Below, one piece after another: positions 1 to 7,957 of a DNA stretch of 64,000 nt. Position 1 is the stretch's first letter. Each line of letters begins with the position of its first letter. Source of the stretch: Nocardioides alkalitolerans (lineage in GTDB: Bacteria > Actinomycetota > Actinomycetes > Propionibacteriales > Nocardioidaceae); contig CP116227.1 in the NCBI GenBank assembly GCA_038184435.1, positions 2,447,501 to 2,511,500 of the forward strand, read 5' to 3'. A model generated the notes under the pieces. The model saw nothing but the letters and a program-made list of their open reading frames with translations, was not told the DNA's origin and did no database searches. The position numbers and the translations under genes were made by a program.

Positions 1-734
1 TCCATGAAGGCCAGGAAGCGGTCGAGCTGGTAGGGCTTGAGGACCCCGGCGCCGACGGCCGCGACGGCCGCGCCCGCTCCCGCGAGCAGGAGCCCGAGGA
101 GCCAGCGCCGCGGCGTGCCGGCGATCGCGAGCACGCCGAGCACGGTCGCCGTCAGCACGAGCATGGTGCCGAGGTCGGGCTGGGCCAGGATCAGCGCGGC
201 GGGCACGGCGGCGATGGCGAGCATGCCCACGACCTCGCGGGTGCCGACCGAACGGCGCCACGACGCCTGCGCGCGCTCGGCGACGAGGAGGGCCATGCCG
301 ACGACGACCGCCAGCTTCGCGAACTCCGCCGGCTGGATCGACATGCCGCCGAGGCGCAGCCACGACCGGGAGCCGTTGATGGTCGACCCCATGACGAGCA
401 CGAGCACGAGGCCGACCACCGAGACGAGGTAGACCAGGGGCGCCACGATGCGCAGCCAGCGGTGGTCGGTCGCCACGACGACGACCGCGAGCACCACCCC
501 GATCGCGACGTTGACGAGCTGGCGGCGCAGGAAGGCGGTCGAGTCGTCCCCGACGAGCGAGGCGCGTGTCGCCGTGGCCGACCAGACGAGCAGGGTGCCG
601 ACGACGAGCAGCACGGCGACGGCGGCGAGGAGGACCCAGTCGAGACCGGGGATCCGGGTGCGGGTCGTGGCGGCGACCGCCCCGCGGCCGCCGAGCGGGC
701 GGGCCCCGAGCGGGCGCAGCGGGGTGACGGTCAC
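1..734 (-). CDS. rodA: RodA-type peptidoglycan glycosyltransferase (SEDS family), C-terminus cut by window edge
   Basis: SEDS-family integral membrane protein that polymerises lipid II glycan strands for lateral wall growth with PBP2. About 244 residues of the N-terminal part are present; the C-terminus lies beyond the left edge. Visible are several hydrophobic helices and the family motif SRSWLRLGG...QPAEFAK, typical of FtsW/RodA proteins. The GTG start overlaps the mrdA stop in a GTGA junction, and GAGGAGG lies just upstream inside mrdA, so the two are translationally coupled. It is the last visible gene of the mreB-mreC-mreD-mrdA-rodA operon. RodA is favoured over FtsW because of the mre/PBP2 neighbours; this is context-based inference. 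Confidence 0.9.
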   Translation of the reverse strand, partial: MTVTPLRPLGARPLGGRGAVAATTRTRIPGLDWVLLAAVAVLLVVGTLLVWSATATRASLVGDDSTAFLRRQLVNVAIGVVLAVVVVATDHRWLRIVAPLVYLVSVVGLVLVLVMGSTINGSRSWLRLGGMSIQPAEFAKLAVVVGMALLVAERAQASWRRSVGTREVVGMLAIAAVPAALILAQPDLGTMLVLTATVLGVLAIAGTPRRWLLGLLLAGAGAAVAAVGAGVLKPYQLDRFLAFM

Positions 735-2878
735 GAGCCCTCCTCCGGGTCGCGGGCCGGCGGGAGGATGGAGCCGTCGGGCGTGAACGTCGGGAGCTCC
801 TCGCCGGCGACCACGCCCGGGATCGCGGCGGCGGCCGGGACGACCGCGTCGCCCTCGACGCCGTACAGCGACTCCCAGATCGCACGCACCGCCGGGCCGG
901 ACGTGCCCGAGCCCGTGCCGCCCTGCGACACCATCATCACGACGACGTAGTCGTCGGAGTACGACGCGACCCACGACGTCGACTGCTTGCCGTAGACCTC
1001 CGCGGAGCCGGTCTTGGACCGCACCACCACGTCGTCGAGCGGGAACCCGCCCATGCGCCAGGCCATCGTGCCCTCGCGGGTCACGCCCTGCAGCGCGCCG
1101 TCGATGTAGTCGACGACGTCGGACGGCACGTCGACCGTGGCCTTCACCTCGGGCTCGATCTCCCGCACCAGCTCGCCGTCCGGCGAGACGACGGCCTTCG
1201 CGACCCGCGGCTCGTAGAGCGTGCCGCCGTTGGCGAGCGCGGCGTACGCGTCGGCCAGCTGCAGCGGCGTGACGATCGTGTCGCCCTGCCCGATGGAGAA
1301 GTTGACGGCGTCACCGGCCCGGTAGGCGTACCCCTCCGCGCAGAACTCGCGCGCGAACCGGTGCTGGAAGTCGTTGCCGTCCTCCTCCGCGAGGTCGCAG
1401 TAGAAGTCCTTCTGCGCGTCGTAGTACTCCCGCTTCCAGGCGCGGTCGGCGATCCGGCCCGACGCCTCGCCGGGCAGGTCGACGCCCGTCGCGGTGCCGA
1501 AGCCCCACTCCTTGGCCTCGTCCACCAGCGGGTCGAAGGCGTCGACGTCCTCGACGTCGGAGCCGTAGGTGGCCCAGAAGTCGTAGCCGATCCGGTAGAA
1601 GAACGTGTTGCAGGAGACCTCGAGCGCCTTCGCGAAGCCGATGGAGCCGTAGGCCCCCGACTCGTAGTTCTTGAAGTCGCGGTTGCCGACCCGCAGGCTC
1701 GACGAGCAGTCGAGGCGGCTGTCGGTGGTGTAGCCGTTCTCGAGCGCCCCGGCCGTCATGAACGGCTTCCACGTCGACCCCGGCGCGAACTGGCCCTGCG
1801 TCGCGCGGGAGAGCAGCGGGGTGCCCGCCTCCTCCGAGTAGAGCCGGTCGAGGTCGGTCTGGGAGATGCCGCCCGTCCACACGCCCGGGTCGTAGGTCGG
1901 CTGGCTCGCCATCGCCACGATCCGGCCCGTGTCGGCCTCCATGACGACGACGGCGCCGGAGTCCGCGACGTAGTTGCGCCCCGTCACCGTGTCCCGGGTG
2001 TTCCGCGCCGTCTCGATCGTCGAAGCCAGCTGCTGCTCGACGACCGACTGCACCTGGGCGTCGATCGAGGTCACGAGGGTGTCGCCCGGCGTCGCCTCGA
2101 TCTCCGAGTCGTCGCCGATCACCTGGCCCATGGAGTCGACCGCCACGCGCCGGTAGCCGGGCATGCCGCGCAACCACGCGTCGTACTCCTGCTCGATGCC
2201 CGCGCGGCCCACCACGGACGCGCCGTTGACGGACGCGTCGTCCGCGTCCTCCGCCGCGTCGAGCTCGCTCTCGGTGATGGGGCTGAGGTAGCCGAGGAGG
2301 TGGGCGGCGTTGACGCCGTACGGCGCGGGGTAGTCCCGCACGGTCTGCTCGTCGACCACGACGGCCGGGTAGTCCTCGGGCTGCTCGCGGATCGCGAGCG
2401 CCACCTCGCGGTCGACGTCGACGGCGATCGGGACGGGCTGGTACGGCGAGCCGTTCCAGCAGGTGCCCTCCACCGAGCCCGCGTCGCCGCAGTCGAGCAG
2501 GGCGCCGTCGAGCGCCGTGCGCTCGAGGCCGACCGCGGTGGCGACGCGGTCGAGCAGCACCTCCGCGGCGTCGTCCTCCATCCGTCCCAGCACGCTGCGG
2601 TCGACCGCGACGACCCACGCCGTCCGGTTGGCCACGAGCGGGCGGCCCTGCGCGTCGACGATGAGGCCGCGCTGCGGCTGCACGACGATGTCGCGCACCG
2701 ACTGCGACGCGGCCTTCGCCTGGTAGAGCTCGCCGTCGAGGACCTGCACGTACCAGAGCCGCGCCAGCAGCGTGCCGAAGAGGGCGAGCACGAGCGCCTG
2801 CACGACGATCAGCCGGAGCCGGCTGCGCTTCGCGCCGGGGCTCTCCGGCGTGGCGCGACGCGTCGGCGACGCCGCCAT
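731..2878 (-). CDS. mrdA: Penicillin-binding protein 2 (elongasome transpeptidase)
   Basis: Class B PBP that cross-links peptidoglycan during cell elongation, partner of RodA. 715 residues: short cytoplasmic N-terminus, one membrane helix at about residues 20-42, PBP dimerisation domain, then the transpeptidase domain. The catalytic SxxK motif is S368-TWK (in APGSTWKPF), an SCN triad motif follows, and KTG is at K622. The ATG start is chosen because it forms a TGATG junction with mreD. The same frame stays open upstream, but that stretch lies within mreD and is not used. The C-terminus ends in a Pro/Glu-rich tail just before rodA. Confidence 0.95.
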   Translation of the reverse strand: MAASPTRRATPESPGAKRSRLRLIVVQALVLALFGTLLARLWYVQVLDGELYQAKAASQSVRDIVVQPQRGLIVDAQGRPLVANRTAWVVAVDRSVLGRMEDDAAEVLLDRVATAVGLERTALDGALLDCGDAGSVEGTCWNGSPYQPVPIAVDVDREVALAIREQPEDYPAVVVDEQTVRDYPAPYGVNAAHLLGYLSPITESELDAAEDADDASVNGASVVGRAGIEQEYDAWLRGMPGYRRVAVDSMGQVIGDDSEIEATPGDTLVTSIDAQVQSVVEQQLASTIETARNTRDTVTGRNYVADSGAVVVMEADTGRIVAMASQPTYDPGVWTGGISQTDLDRLYSEEAGTPLLSRATQGQFAPGSTWKPFMTAGALENGYTTDSRLDCSSSLRVGNRDFKNYESGAYGSIGFAKALEVSCNTFFYRIGYDFWATYGSDVEDVDAFDPLVDEAKEWGFGTATGVDLPGEASGRIADRAWKREYYDAQKDFYCDLAEEDGNDFQHRFAREFCAEGYAYRAGDAVNFSIGQGDTIVTPLQLADAYAALANGGTLYEPRVAKAVVSPDGELVREIEPEVKATVDVPSDVVDYIDGALQGVTREGTMAWRMGGFPLDDVVVRSKTGSAEVYGKQSTSWVASYSDDYVVVMMVSQGGTGSGTSGPAVRAIWESLYGVEGDAVVPAAAAIPGVVAGEELPTFTPDGSILPPARDPEEGS

Positions 2879-3390
2879 CAGGCGAACCGTCGCTGCGGCT
2901 CGAAGCGCGTCAGCAGCACGAGGAGGGGCAGCAGCACGAGCGGCGCCACGACGACGTCGCTGACGAGGCCGACCCCCACCGCGGCGAGCACGTCGCCGAC
3001 GGACGTCGCGGGGTCCTGCATGACGACGCCGAGCAGCGCGAACACCGACGACCCGACGAACGAGGCGACGGCCGCCGTCACGAGCACCACGGGCACGGTG
3101 GGCCGCTCGTCGCGGCGGACGCTGCCCGCGACGTACCCCACCACCATGAGCGCGAGCGCCCACCGGCCCGCCAGGTGGTCGGCCGGCGGGGCCAGGTCGA
3201 GCGCGAGCCCGGCGCAGAAGCCGAGGATGACACCGACGTTGGGTCCGCGGGTGAGGGCACCGGCGACGACGACGAGGAGCACGAGGTTGGGCACGACCCC
3301 GCGCCACGACAGCCCCGGCAGCAGCGCGGCCTGGAGCACGACCGCGAGGAGGACGGCCAGAGCGGTCACGGCGCTGCGGGCGGCGTTCAT
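2878..3390 (-). CDS. mreD: Rod shape-determining protein MreD
   Basis: Small integral membrane component of the elongasome that links MreB/MreC to PBP2/RodA. 170 residues, almost entirely hydrophobic with about five predicted helices, a normal size for MreD. The ATG overlaps the mreC stop (ATGA) and its own stop shares one base with the mrdA start (TGATG), so the whole block is one coupled operon. MreD is weakly conserved in sequence; the assignment rests on size, membrane topology and its position between mreC and mrdA. Confidence 0.9.
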   Translation of the reverse strand: MNAARSAVTALAVLLAVVLQAALLPGLSWRGVVPNLVLLVVVAGALTRGPNVGVILGFCAGLALDLAPPADHLAGRWALALMVVGYVAGSVRRDERPTVPVVLVTAAVASFVGSSVFALLGVVMQDPATSVGDVLAAVGVGLVSDVVVAPLVLLPLLVLLTRFEPQRRFA

Positions 3391-4448
3391 CGGCGGATCC
3401 CGTCGGGTCCGACGAGGGCGCGGTCGCTCTCGGTGTCGGGCGGCACGACGACGCCGACCGTGTCGAGCCGGCTGAAGTCGACGAAGGGCTCGATGACGGC
3501 GCGCTTCGTGGTGTCCCGCGGCGTCGAGAACAGCTCCGTCACGGTGCCGATCGGCACGCCCGCGACGTAGGGACCGGCGTTGCCGCTCCCCCAGGTCGCG
3601 ACGACGTCGCCCTCGGCCGGTACGACGGTGGTGTCGACCAGGTCGAGGTCGAGGCGGCTCGGCTCGGACAGCGAGCCGCCGCCCGAGAGGAACCCGACCT
3701 CGTTGGAGCTGCCCACCCGGGCACCGACGGTGGAGTCGGCGTCGACGACGAGGAGCACCGTCGCGGTCGTGCGGGTCACGCCCACCACGCGGCCCACCAG
3801 TCCCGCCGGGGCGATGACGGTCATGTCGGGCTGCACGCCCGACGACGTACCGGCGTCGATGGTGACGGTGCGGGTGAAGGTCTGCGCCGCGCCGTACGCG
3901 ACGACGCGGGCGGGGACGAGGTCCACCTGCTGAGCGCCGGCGGCGGTGAGGAGACCGTCGTACTCGGCCAGGCGCGCACGGTCGAGCGGCTCCGTCGCCA
4001 GCTGGTTCCGGAGCTCGTCGTTCGCGGCCTCGGCGGCCGCCAGGTCGTCGCGCAGGGACGACTGGGTCTGGAACCACGCCGGGACCGCCGCCACGGGGCG
4101 CACCGCCGCGGCGGCCACGGACTCGAGCGGTCCGACGACCTCGCCCACGACGGCGCGCGCGGGCTCGACGGGCGAGCTGTCGCCGCCGAGGTGGTCGAGG
4201 GTCATGAGCGAGAGGCCCGTGATGGCGAGCGCGGCCACGAGCGCGCGCGGGGGGCGTCGCTCCTGCGCCGTGCCGGGCGCCCACGACACCGTGAGGGGGA
4301 GGCGGCGCAGGCGGGCGAGGCCCCGGGGCCGGGCGGTGCGACCGAGGCGGTCGTCCTTGCCGGGGCGGGGGGCGCGGTCGCCGGGACCGGGACCGCCGGG
4401 GCCACCGGTGTCGGGGCCGGTCGGCGGGAGGGGGGTGCGGAGGGCCAC
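3387..4448 (-). CDS. mreC: Rod shape-determining protein MreC
   Basis: Bitopic elongasome scaffold that activates PBP2. 353 residues: an unusually long, Pro/Gly/Arg-rich cytoplasmic N-terminus (about 75 residues), one membrane helix (ALVAALAITGLSLMTLD), a periplasmic-side coiled coil (RDDLAAAEAANDELRNQL) and the two beta-barrel domains typical of MreC (VVAYGAAQTFTRTVTIDAG, GLVGRVV, GPYVAGVPIGTV). The GTG start at 4448 is chosen because GGAGGT lies a few bases upstream, within the last codons of mreB. A later start would lack a ribosome site. Confidence 0.92.
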   Translation of the reverse strand: MALRTPLPPTGPDTGGPGGPGPGDRAPRPGKDDRLGRTARPRGLARLRRLPLTVSWAPGTAQERRPPRALVAALAITGLSLMTLDHLGGDSSPVEPARAVVGEVVGPLESVAAAAVRPVAAVPAWFQTQSSLRDDLAAAEAANDELRNQLATEPLDRARLAEYDGLLTAAGAQQVDLVPARVVAYGAAQTFTRTVTIDAGTSSGVQPDMTVIAPAGLVGRVVGVTRTTATVLLVVDADSTVGARVGSSNEVGFLSGGGSLSEPSRLDLDLVDTTVVPAEGDVVATWGSGNAGPYVAGVPIGTVTELFSTPRDTTKRAVIEPFVDFSRLDTVGVVVPPDTESDRALVGPDGIRR

Positions 4449-4450
4449 GG

Positions 4451-5479
4451 TCAGTACCTCCGGCGGTCGGAGACGAGCACCGCCTGCAGGGCCTCGAACT
4501 CCTCGACGCAGCGGCCCGCGCCGAGCGCCACGGACGTCAGCGGGCTCTCGGCGACGTGCACGGGCATGCCGGTCTCGTGGCGGATGCGCTCGTCGAGGCC
4601 GCGGAGCAGGGCGCCGCCGCCGGTGAGCACGATGCCGCGGTCCATGATGTCGCCGGCCAGCTCGGGGGGCGTCTGGTCGAGGGTGACGCGCACGGCGTCG
4701 ACGATCGCGTGCACCGGCTCCTCGAGGGCCTGGCGGATCTCCGACGTGCTCACGCTCACCGTGCGCGGGAGACCGGAGACGAGGTCGCGGCCCCGCACCT
4801 CGACGTCGGGCTCGCCCGACGAGGGGAAGGCGGAGCCGACGGTGGTCTTGATCTCCTCGGCCGTGCGCTCGCCCAGGAGCAGCGAGTGCTCCTTCTTCAT
4901 CCACGCGATGACGGCCTGGTCGAGGTCGTCGCCGGCGGTGCGGATCGACAGGGACGTGACGATGCCACCGAGGGAGATGACGGCGACCTCGGTCGTGCCG
5001 CCCCCGACGTCGACGACCATGTTGCCGGTCGCCTCGTGCACCGGCAGCCCGGCACCGATGGCGGCCGCCATGGGCTCCTCGACGATGTAGACCCGACGGG
5101 CTCCCGCCTGGTAGCCCGCCTCCTTCACCGCGCGCTGCTCCACGGCCGTGATGCCGCTCGGCACGCACACGACGAGCCGCGGCTTCGCCAGGTAGCGCCG
5201 CTTGTGCACCGCCTGGATGAAGAACCGGAGCATCTGCTCGCAGGCCTCGAAGTCGGCGATGACGCCGTCCTTGAGCGGGCGGATCGGCATGATCGTGTCG
5301 GGGGCGCGGCCGATCATCCGCTTGGCCTCGTGGCCCACCGCGACGATCTCCTGCGTCATCGTGTTGAGGGCGACGACCGACGGTTCGTCGAGCAGCACGC
5401 CCTTGCCACGCACGTAGACGAGCGTGTTCGCGGTGCCCAGGTCGACCGCCATGTCGCGGCCGATGACGCCTCTCATCAT
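4451..5479 (-). CDS. mreB: Rod shape-determining protein MreB (actin homologue)
   Basis: Actin-like ATPase that forms membrane-bound filaments directing lateral wall synthesis. 342 residues, full length. Nucleotide-binding motifs are present: phosphate 1 (DLGTANTLVYVRGKG), phosphate 2 (VVDVGGGTTEVAVISLGG) and the adenosine motif (IVLTGGGALLRGLDERI). Two adjacent ATGs (5479 and 5476) are possible starts; GAGG sits 7 nt before the first, so 5479 is used. The frame is open further upstream only through repeat DNA and is not coding there. First gene of the mre operon; a MreB in this lineage is consistent with rod-shaped growth at some stage. Confidence 0.96.
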   Translation of the reverse strand: MMRGVIGRDMAVDLGTANTLVYVRGKGVLLDEPSVVALNTMTQEIVAVGHEAKRMIGRAPDTIMPIRPLKDGVIADFEACEQMLRFFIQAVHKRRYLAKPRLVVCVPSGITAVEQRAVKEAGYQAGARRVYIVEEPMAAAIGAGLPVHEATGNMVVDVGGGTTEVAVISLGGIVTSLSIRTAGDDLDQAVIAWMKKEHSLLLGERTAEEIKTTVGSAFPSSGEPDVEVRGRDLVSGLPRTVSVSTSEIRQALEEPVHAIVDAVRVTLDQTPPELAGDIMDRGIVLTGGGALLRGLDERIRHETGMPVHVAESPLTSVALGAGRCVEEFEALQAVLVSDRRRY

Positions 5480-5618
5480 CCGGTGTGCCTCGCTCTGGGT
5501 AGGACCCGTGCGGGTCCGATGGGGAAGTGGGGCGTCGACGAGCAGCCGAGCCCGGATCCCGAGCGTAGGAGCGTCCCCGGGGCTCAGCGGGGAGGCACGC
5601 CGGTGGGGTGGGGGCCCG
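5480..5618 (-). promoter_or_regulatory. mre operon leader/promoter region
   Basis: This gap between mreB and repeat element A must carry the mre operon promoter unless transcription reads through from the ABC-F gene across the repeat. A TACGCT hexamer (minus strand, 5562-5567) could serve as a -10, but no convincing -35 is visible, so the promoter call is weak. Confidence 0.3.
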
Positions 5619-5777
5619 CGCGTCGAGTTGTCACGTACGCCGCGGTGGGCGCGTCGAGTTGGGTCGTACGGCGCGGCGTGCGCGTCGAGGTGGGTCGTAC
5701 GGCGCGGCGTGCGCGTCGAGGTGGGTCGTACGGCGCGGCGTGGGCGTCGAGGTGGGCGGCATGCCCGGGCCTCCCGG

Positions 5778-5880
5778 GGGAGGAAAACGCGGACGCGCTT
5801 CCGCCCGGGAAAAGAACGCGCGGACGCCGGACCGCGACACGCCGAGGGCGGACCCCCTCCGGTCCGCGTTTTCTTCCTCC
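5778..5880. repeat. Core of repeat element A
   Basis: Left arm GGGAGGAAAACGCGGAC (5778-5794), a degenerate second copy of that arm ending GCGCGGAC (about 5808-5825), the conserved box CGACACGCCGA (5835-5845), and right arm GTCCGCGTTTTCTTCCTCC (5862-5880) complementary to the left arm. On either strand a GC stem is followed by a T-rich tract, so it could act as a bidirectional terminator. Cores with the same order of parts occur at 36471 and 51254. Confidence 0.8.
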
Positions 5881-5881
5881 G

Positions 5882-5908
5882 GGCCGGGGCCCGGGTCGGG
5901 CCCCGGCC
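5882..5908. repeat. Perfect GC hairpin beside core A
   Basis: Inverted repeat with 11-bp perfect arms (GGCCGGGGCCC / GGGCCCCGGCC) and a 5-nt GGGTC loop, directly adjoining the right arm of core A. Confidence 0.75.
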
Positions 5909-6148
5909 GTTGTGAGAACTGTGCGCCTGGGACGGCCCAGGTCGCGTCCAGCGCGCACCATCGACACAGTCGCAGCCGAGCCCGCCCGGCGACCGCGCGC
6001 CCGATGCCAGCTCGGCGCCCCCGCCGCGGCGTACGTGACAACTCGGCGCTCCCACCGCGCCGCACGACCAAACTCGACGCAAACGCCGCGCCCTACAACC
6101 CAACTCGACGCGTACGCCGCGCCCTACAACCCAACTCGACGCGACGAA

Positions 6149-7882
6149 CTACCGCGCCCGGGCCACACGCCCCTCGTCCCAGACGGGCTCGGTGGACTCG
6201 TAGACGGTGCCGTCGGCGCCGTACACGAGGAACCGGTCGAAGCCGCGCGCGAACCACCGGTCGTGGGTGACCGCGAGCACCGTGCCCTCGAACGCCGCGA
6301 GTCCCTCCTCGAGGGCCTCGGCCGAGGCGACGTCGAGGTTGTCCGTGGGCTCGTCGAGCAGCAGCAGGGTCGCGCCCGACAGCTCGAGCAGCAGGATCTG
6401 GAAGCGCGCCTGCTGGCCGCCCGACAGCGACTCGTAGGGCTGGTCGGCGCTCGCCGCGAGCTCGTAGCGGTCGAGCACGCGCGCCGCCTGCTCCCGGCCC
6501 ATACCGGCCCGACCGTGGGGCGAGCCGTCGCCGCGGTGGAGGATCTCGGTCAGGGTGCGCCCCACCAGTTCCGGGTGCTCGTGCGTCTGCACGAACCAGC
6601 CCGGCCGCACCCGCGCCCCGAGCCGCGCCCGTCCCGTGTGGGGCACCGGCGCCGGCGGGGTCTCCCCCACCGGCCGGTGCTCGACGTCGGGGTCGGTGCC
6701 GCCGCCGGCCAGGAGGCGCAGGAAGTGCGACTTGCCCGACCCGTTGGAGCCGAGCACGGCGACCCGCTCGCCGTACCAGACCTCGAGGTCGAACGGGTCC
6801 ATCAGCCCGGTCAGCCCCAGCTGCTCGCAGACGACGGCGCGCTTGCCCGTGCGTCCGCCCCGCAGCCGCATCGTCACCTGCTGCTCGCGCGGCTGCGCGG
6901 TGGGCGGGCCGGCCTCCTCGAATTTCCCGAGCCGCGTCTGCGCCGCCTTGTAGGCGCCCGCCATCCCGTCGTTGAACTCCGACTTCACCCGCAGCCGGTG
7001 CACGAGGGCCTTCAGCTTCGCGTGCTCCTCGTCCCAGCGCCGGCGCAGCTCCTCGAACCGCTCGAACCGGGCACGCCGCGCGTCGTGGTAGCCCGCGAAC
7101 CCGCCCACGTGCGTCCAGACCGAGTTGCCCGCGCCCGCGCTGCCGAGCTCGACGGTCACGACCCGGGTGGCGGTGTTGGCGAGCAGCTCCCGGTCGTGGC
7201 TGACCAGCAGGATCGTCTTCGACGACGCCGCGATGCGCTGCTCGAGCCAGATCTTCCCGGGTACGTCGAGGTAGTTGTCCGGCTCGTCGAGGAGCAGCAC
7301 CTCGTCGGGGCCCCGGAGCAGGTACTCGAGCACGAGCCGCTTCTGCTCACCGCCCGACAGCGTGCGCAGCAGCCGGTGCCGCGCCCGGTCCCACGGCATC
7401 CCCAGCGCGGCGACCGCGCAGGTGTCCCAGACGACCTCGATCTCGTAGCCCCCGGCGTCGGCGAGCTCGCCCAGCGCGGTGGCGTACCGCATCTGCGTCG
7501 GCTCGTCGTCGGTCTCCATGAGCGCGAGCTCGCACCGGTCGACCGCGGCGAGCGCCGCGCGCACCCGCTCGGGGGCGACCGAGGCGAGCAGGTCGCCCAC
7601 CGTCGGGTCCGTGACCTCCGCGTCGTCGCCGTCCGCGCCCGTGCGCACGACGCCCTGCCCGACGAACTGCCGCATCACGCCGAGCCCGCCCGACCGCGTC
7701 ACCGCGCCCTCGTGGGGCACGAGGTCCCCCGTCACGATGCGCAGCAGGGTCGTCTTGCCCGCCCCGTTGGCGCCGACGAGCGCTACCTTCTGCCCGTCGC
7801 CGACCCGGAACGACACGTCCGCCAGCAACACCCGCCCGTCCGGCAGCTCGTAGCGCACCCCGGCGACGTCCACGTGACCCAC
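6149..7882 (-). CDS. ABC-F family ATPase
   Basis: Soluble twin-ATPase of the ABC-F class, which act on ribosomes (translation factors or antibiotic-resistance proteins). 577 residues. NBD1 has Walker A GANGAGKT (about residue 37), signature LSGGEQKR and Walker B LLLDEPDNYLD. The linker region is rich in charged residues. NBD2 has GSNGSGKS, LSGGQQAR and LLLDEPTDNLD. No membrane segments. The GTG start is used because an in-frame TGA lies just upstream; no good Shine-Dalgarno is present. The specific role (EttA-like or resistance-type) cannot be read from sequence. The stop codon abuts repeat element A. Confidence 0.88.
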   Translation of the reverse strand: MGHVDVAGVRYELPDGRVLLADVSFRVGDGQKVALVGANGAGKTTLLRIVTGDLVPHEGAVTRSGGLGVMRQFVGQGVVRTGADGDDAEVTDPTVGDLLASVAPERVRAALAAVDRCELALMETDDEPTQMRYATALGELADAGGYEIEVVWDTCAVAALGMPWDRARHRLLRTLSGGEQKRLVLEYLLRGPDEVLLLDEPDNYLDVPGKIWLEQRIAASSKTILLVSHDRELLANTATRVVTVELGSAGAGNSVWTHVGGFAGYHDARRARFERFEELRRRWDEEHAKLKALVHRLRVKSEFNDGMAGAYKAAQTRLGKFEEAGPPTAQPREQQVTMRLRGGRTGKRAVVCEQLGLTGLMDPFDLEVWYGERVAVLGSNGSGKSHFLRLLAGGGTDPDVEHRPVGETPPAPVPHTGRARLGARVRPGWFVQTHEHPELVGRTLTEILHRGDGSPHGRAGMGREQAARVLDRYELAASADQPYESLSGGQQARFQILLLELSGATLLLLDEPTDNLDVASAEALEEGLAAFEGTVLAVTHDRWFARGFDRFLVYGADGTVYESTEPVWDEGRVARAR

Positions 7883-7944
7883 GAGGAGCCATCATCCGGT
7901 CCCCCGGCGCGCTGCGCCAGCCGATTACCGGGCCGCCGGCCGAC

Positions 7945-7950
7945 TACCCT
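7945..7950 (+). promoter_or_regulatory. Putative -10 (TACCCT) of a leaderless MOSC-protein transcript
   Basis: TACCCT ends 7 nt before the GTG start at 7958 and there is no Shine-Dalgarno, the arrangement expected when transcription starts at the start codon. Confidence 0.5.
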
Positions 7951-7957
7951 GCGCACC

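Larger units (their letters stand above)
5619..6145. repeat. Composite repeat element A: opposing 31-bp arrays around a conserved core
   Basis: Fills most of a 669-bp gene-free gap. On the left, units beginning CGCGTCGAG start at 5619, 5650, 5681, 5712 and (partial) 5743, exactly 31 bp apart. On the right, the same unit appears in reverse complement, with CAACTCGACGCG-type ends 31 bp apart at about 6040, 6071, 6102 and 6133. A typical unit reads CGCGTCGAGTTGGGTCGTAC then GGCGCGGCGTG. Between the arrays lie the conserved core (5778-5880), a GC hairpin (5882-5908) and a stretch with GAACTGTGCGCCTGGG (5916-5931) resembling the arm of the terminator at 20904. The right array ends 3 bp from the ABC-F stop codon. 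The open frames across it (VRRGVRVE...-like) are low-complexity artefacts. Confidence 0.85.

Noticed and set aside
5621..5639. TTGTCAC half-sites inside the 31-bp repeats as operators of the PucR/NrtR type
   Set aside because: Only some units have TTGTCAC, and within a unit they are not paired at the spacing of the palindromes at 18636 or 55041; resemblance may be chance.
5619..5773. CRISPR array
   Set aside because: Units are contiguous 31-mers without unique spacers and no cas genes are present.
5584..6103. Overlapping open frames in all directions in repeat element A
   Set aside because: The repeated VRRGVRVE/ARRTTQLDA-type peptides come from the 31-bp DNA units; no ribosome sites, and the unit length of 31 shifts frame each time.
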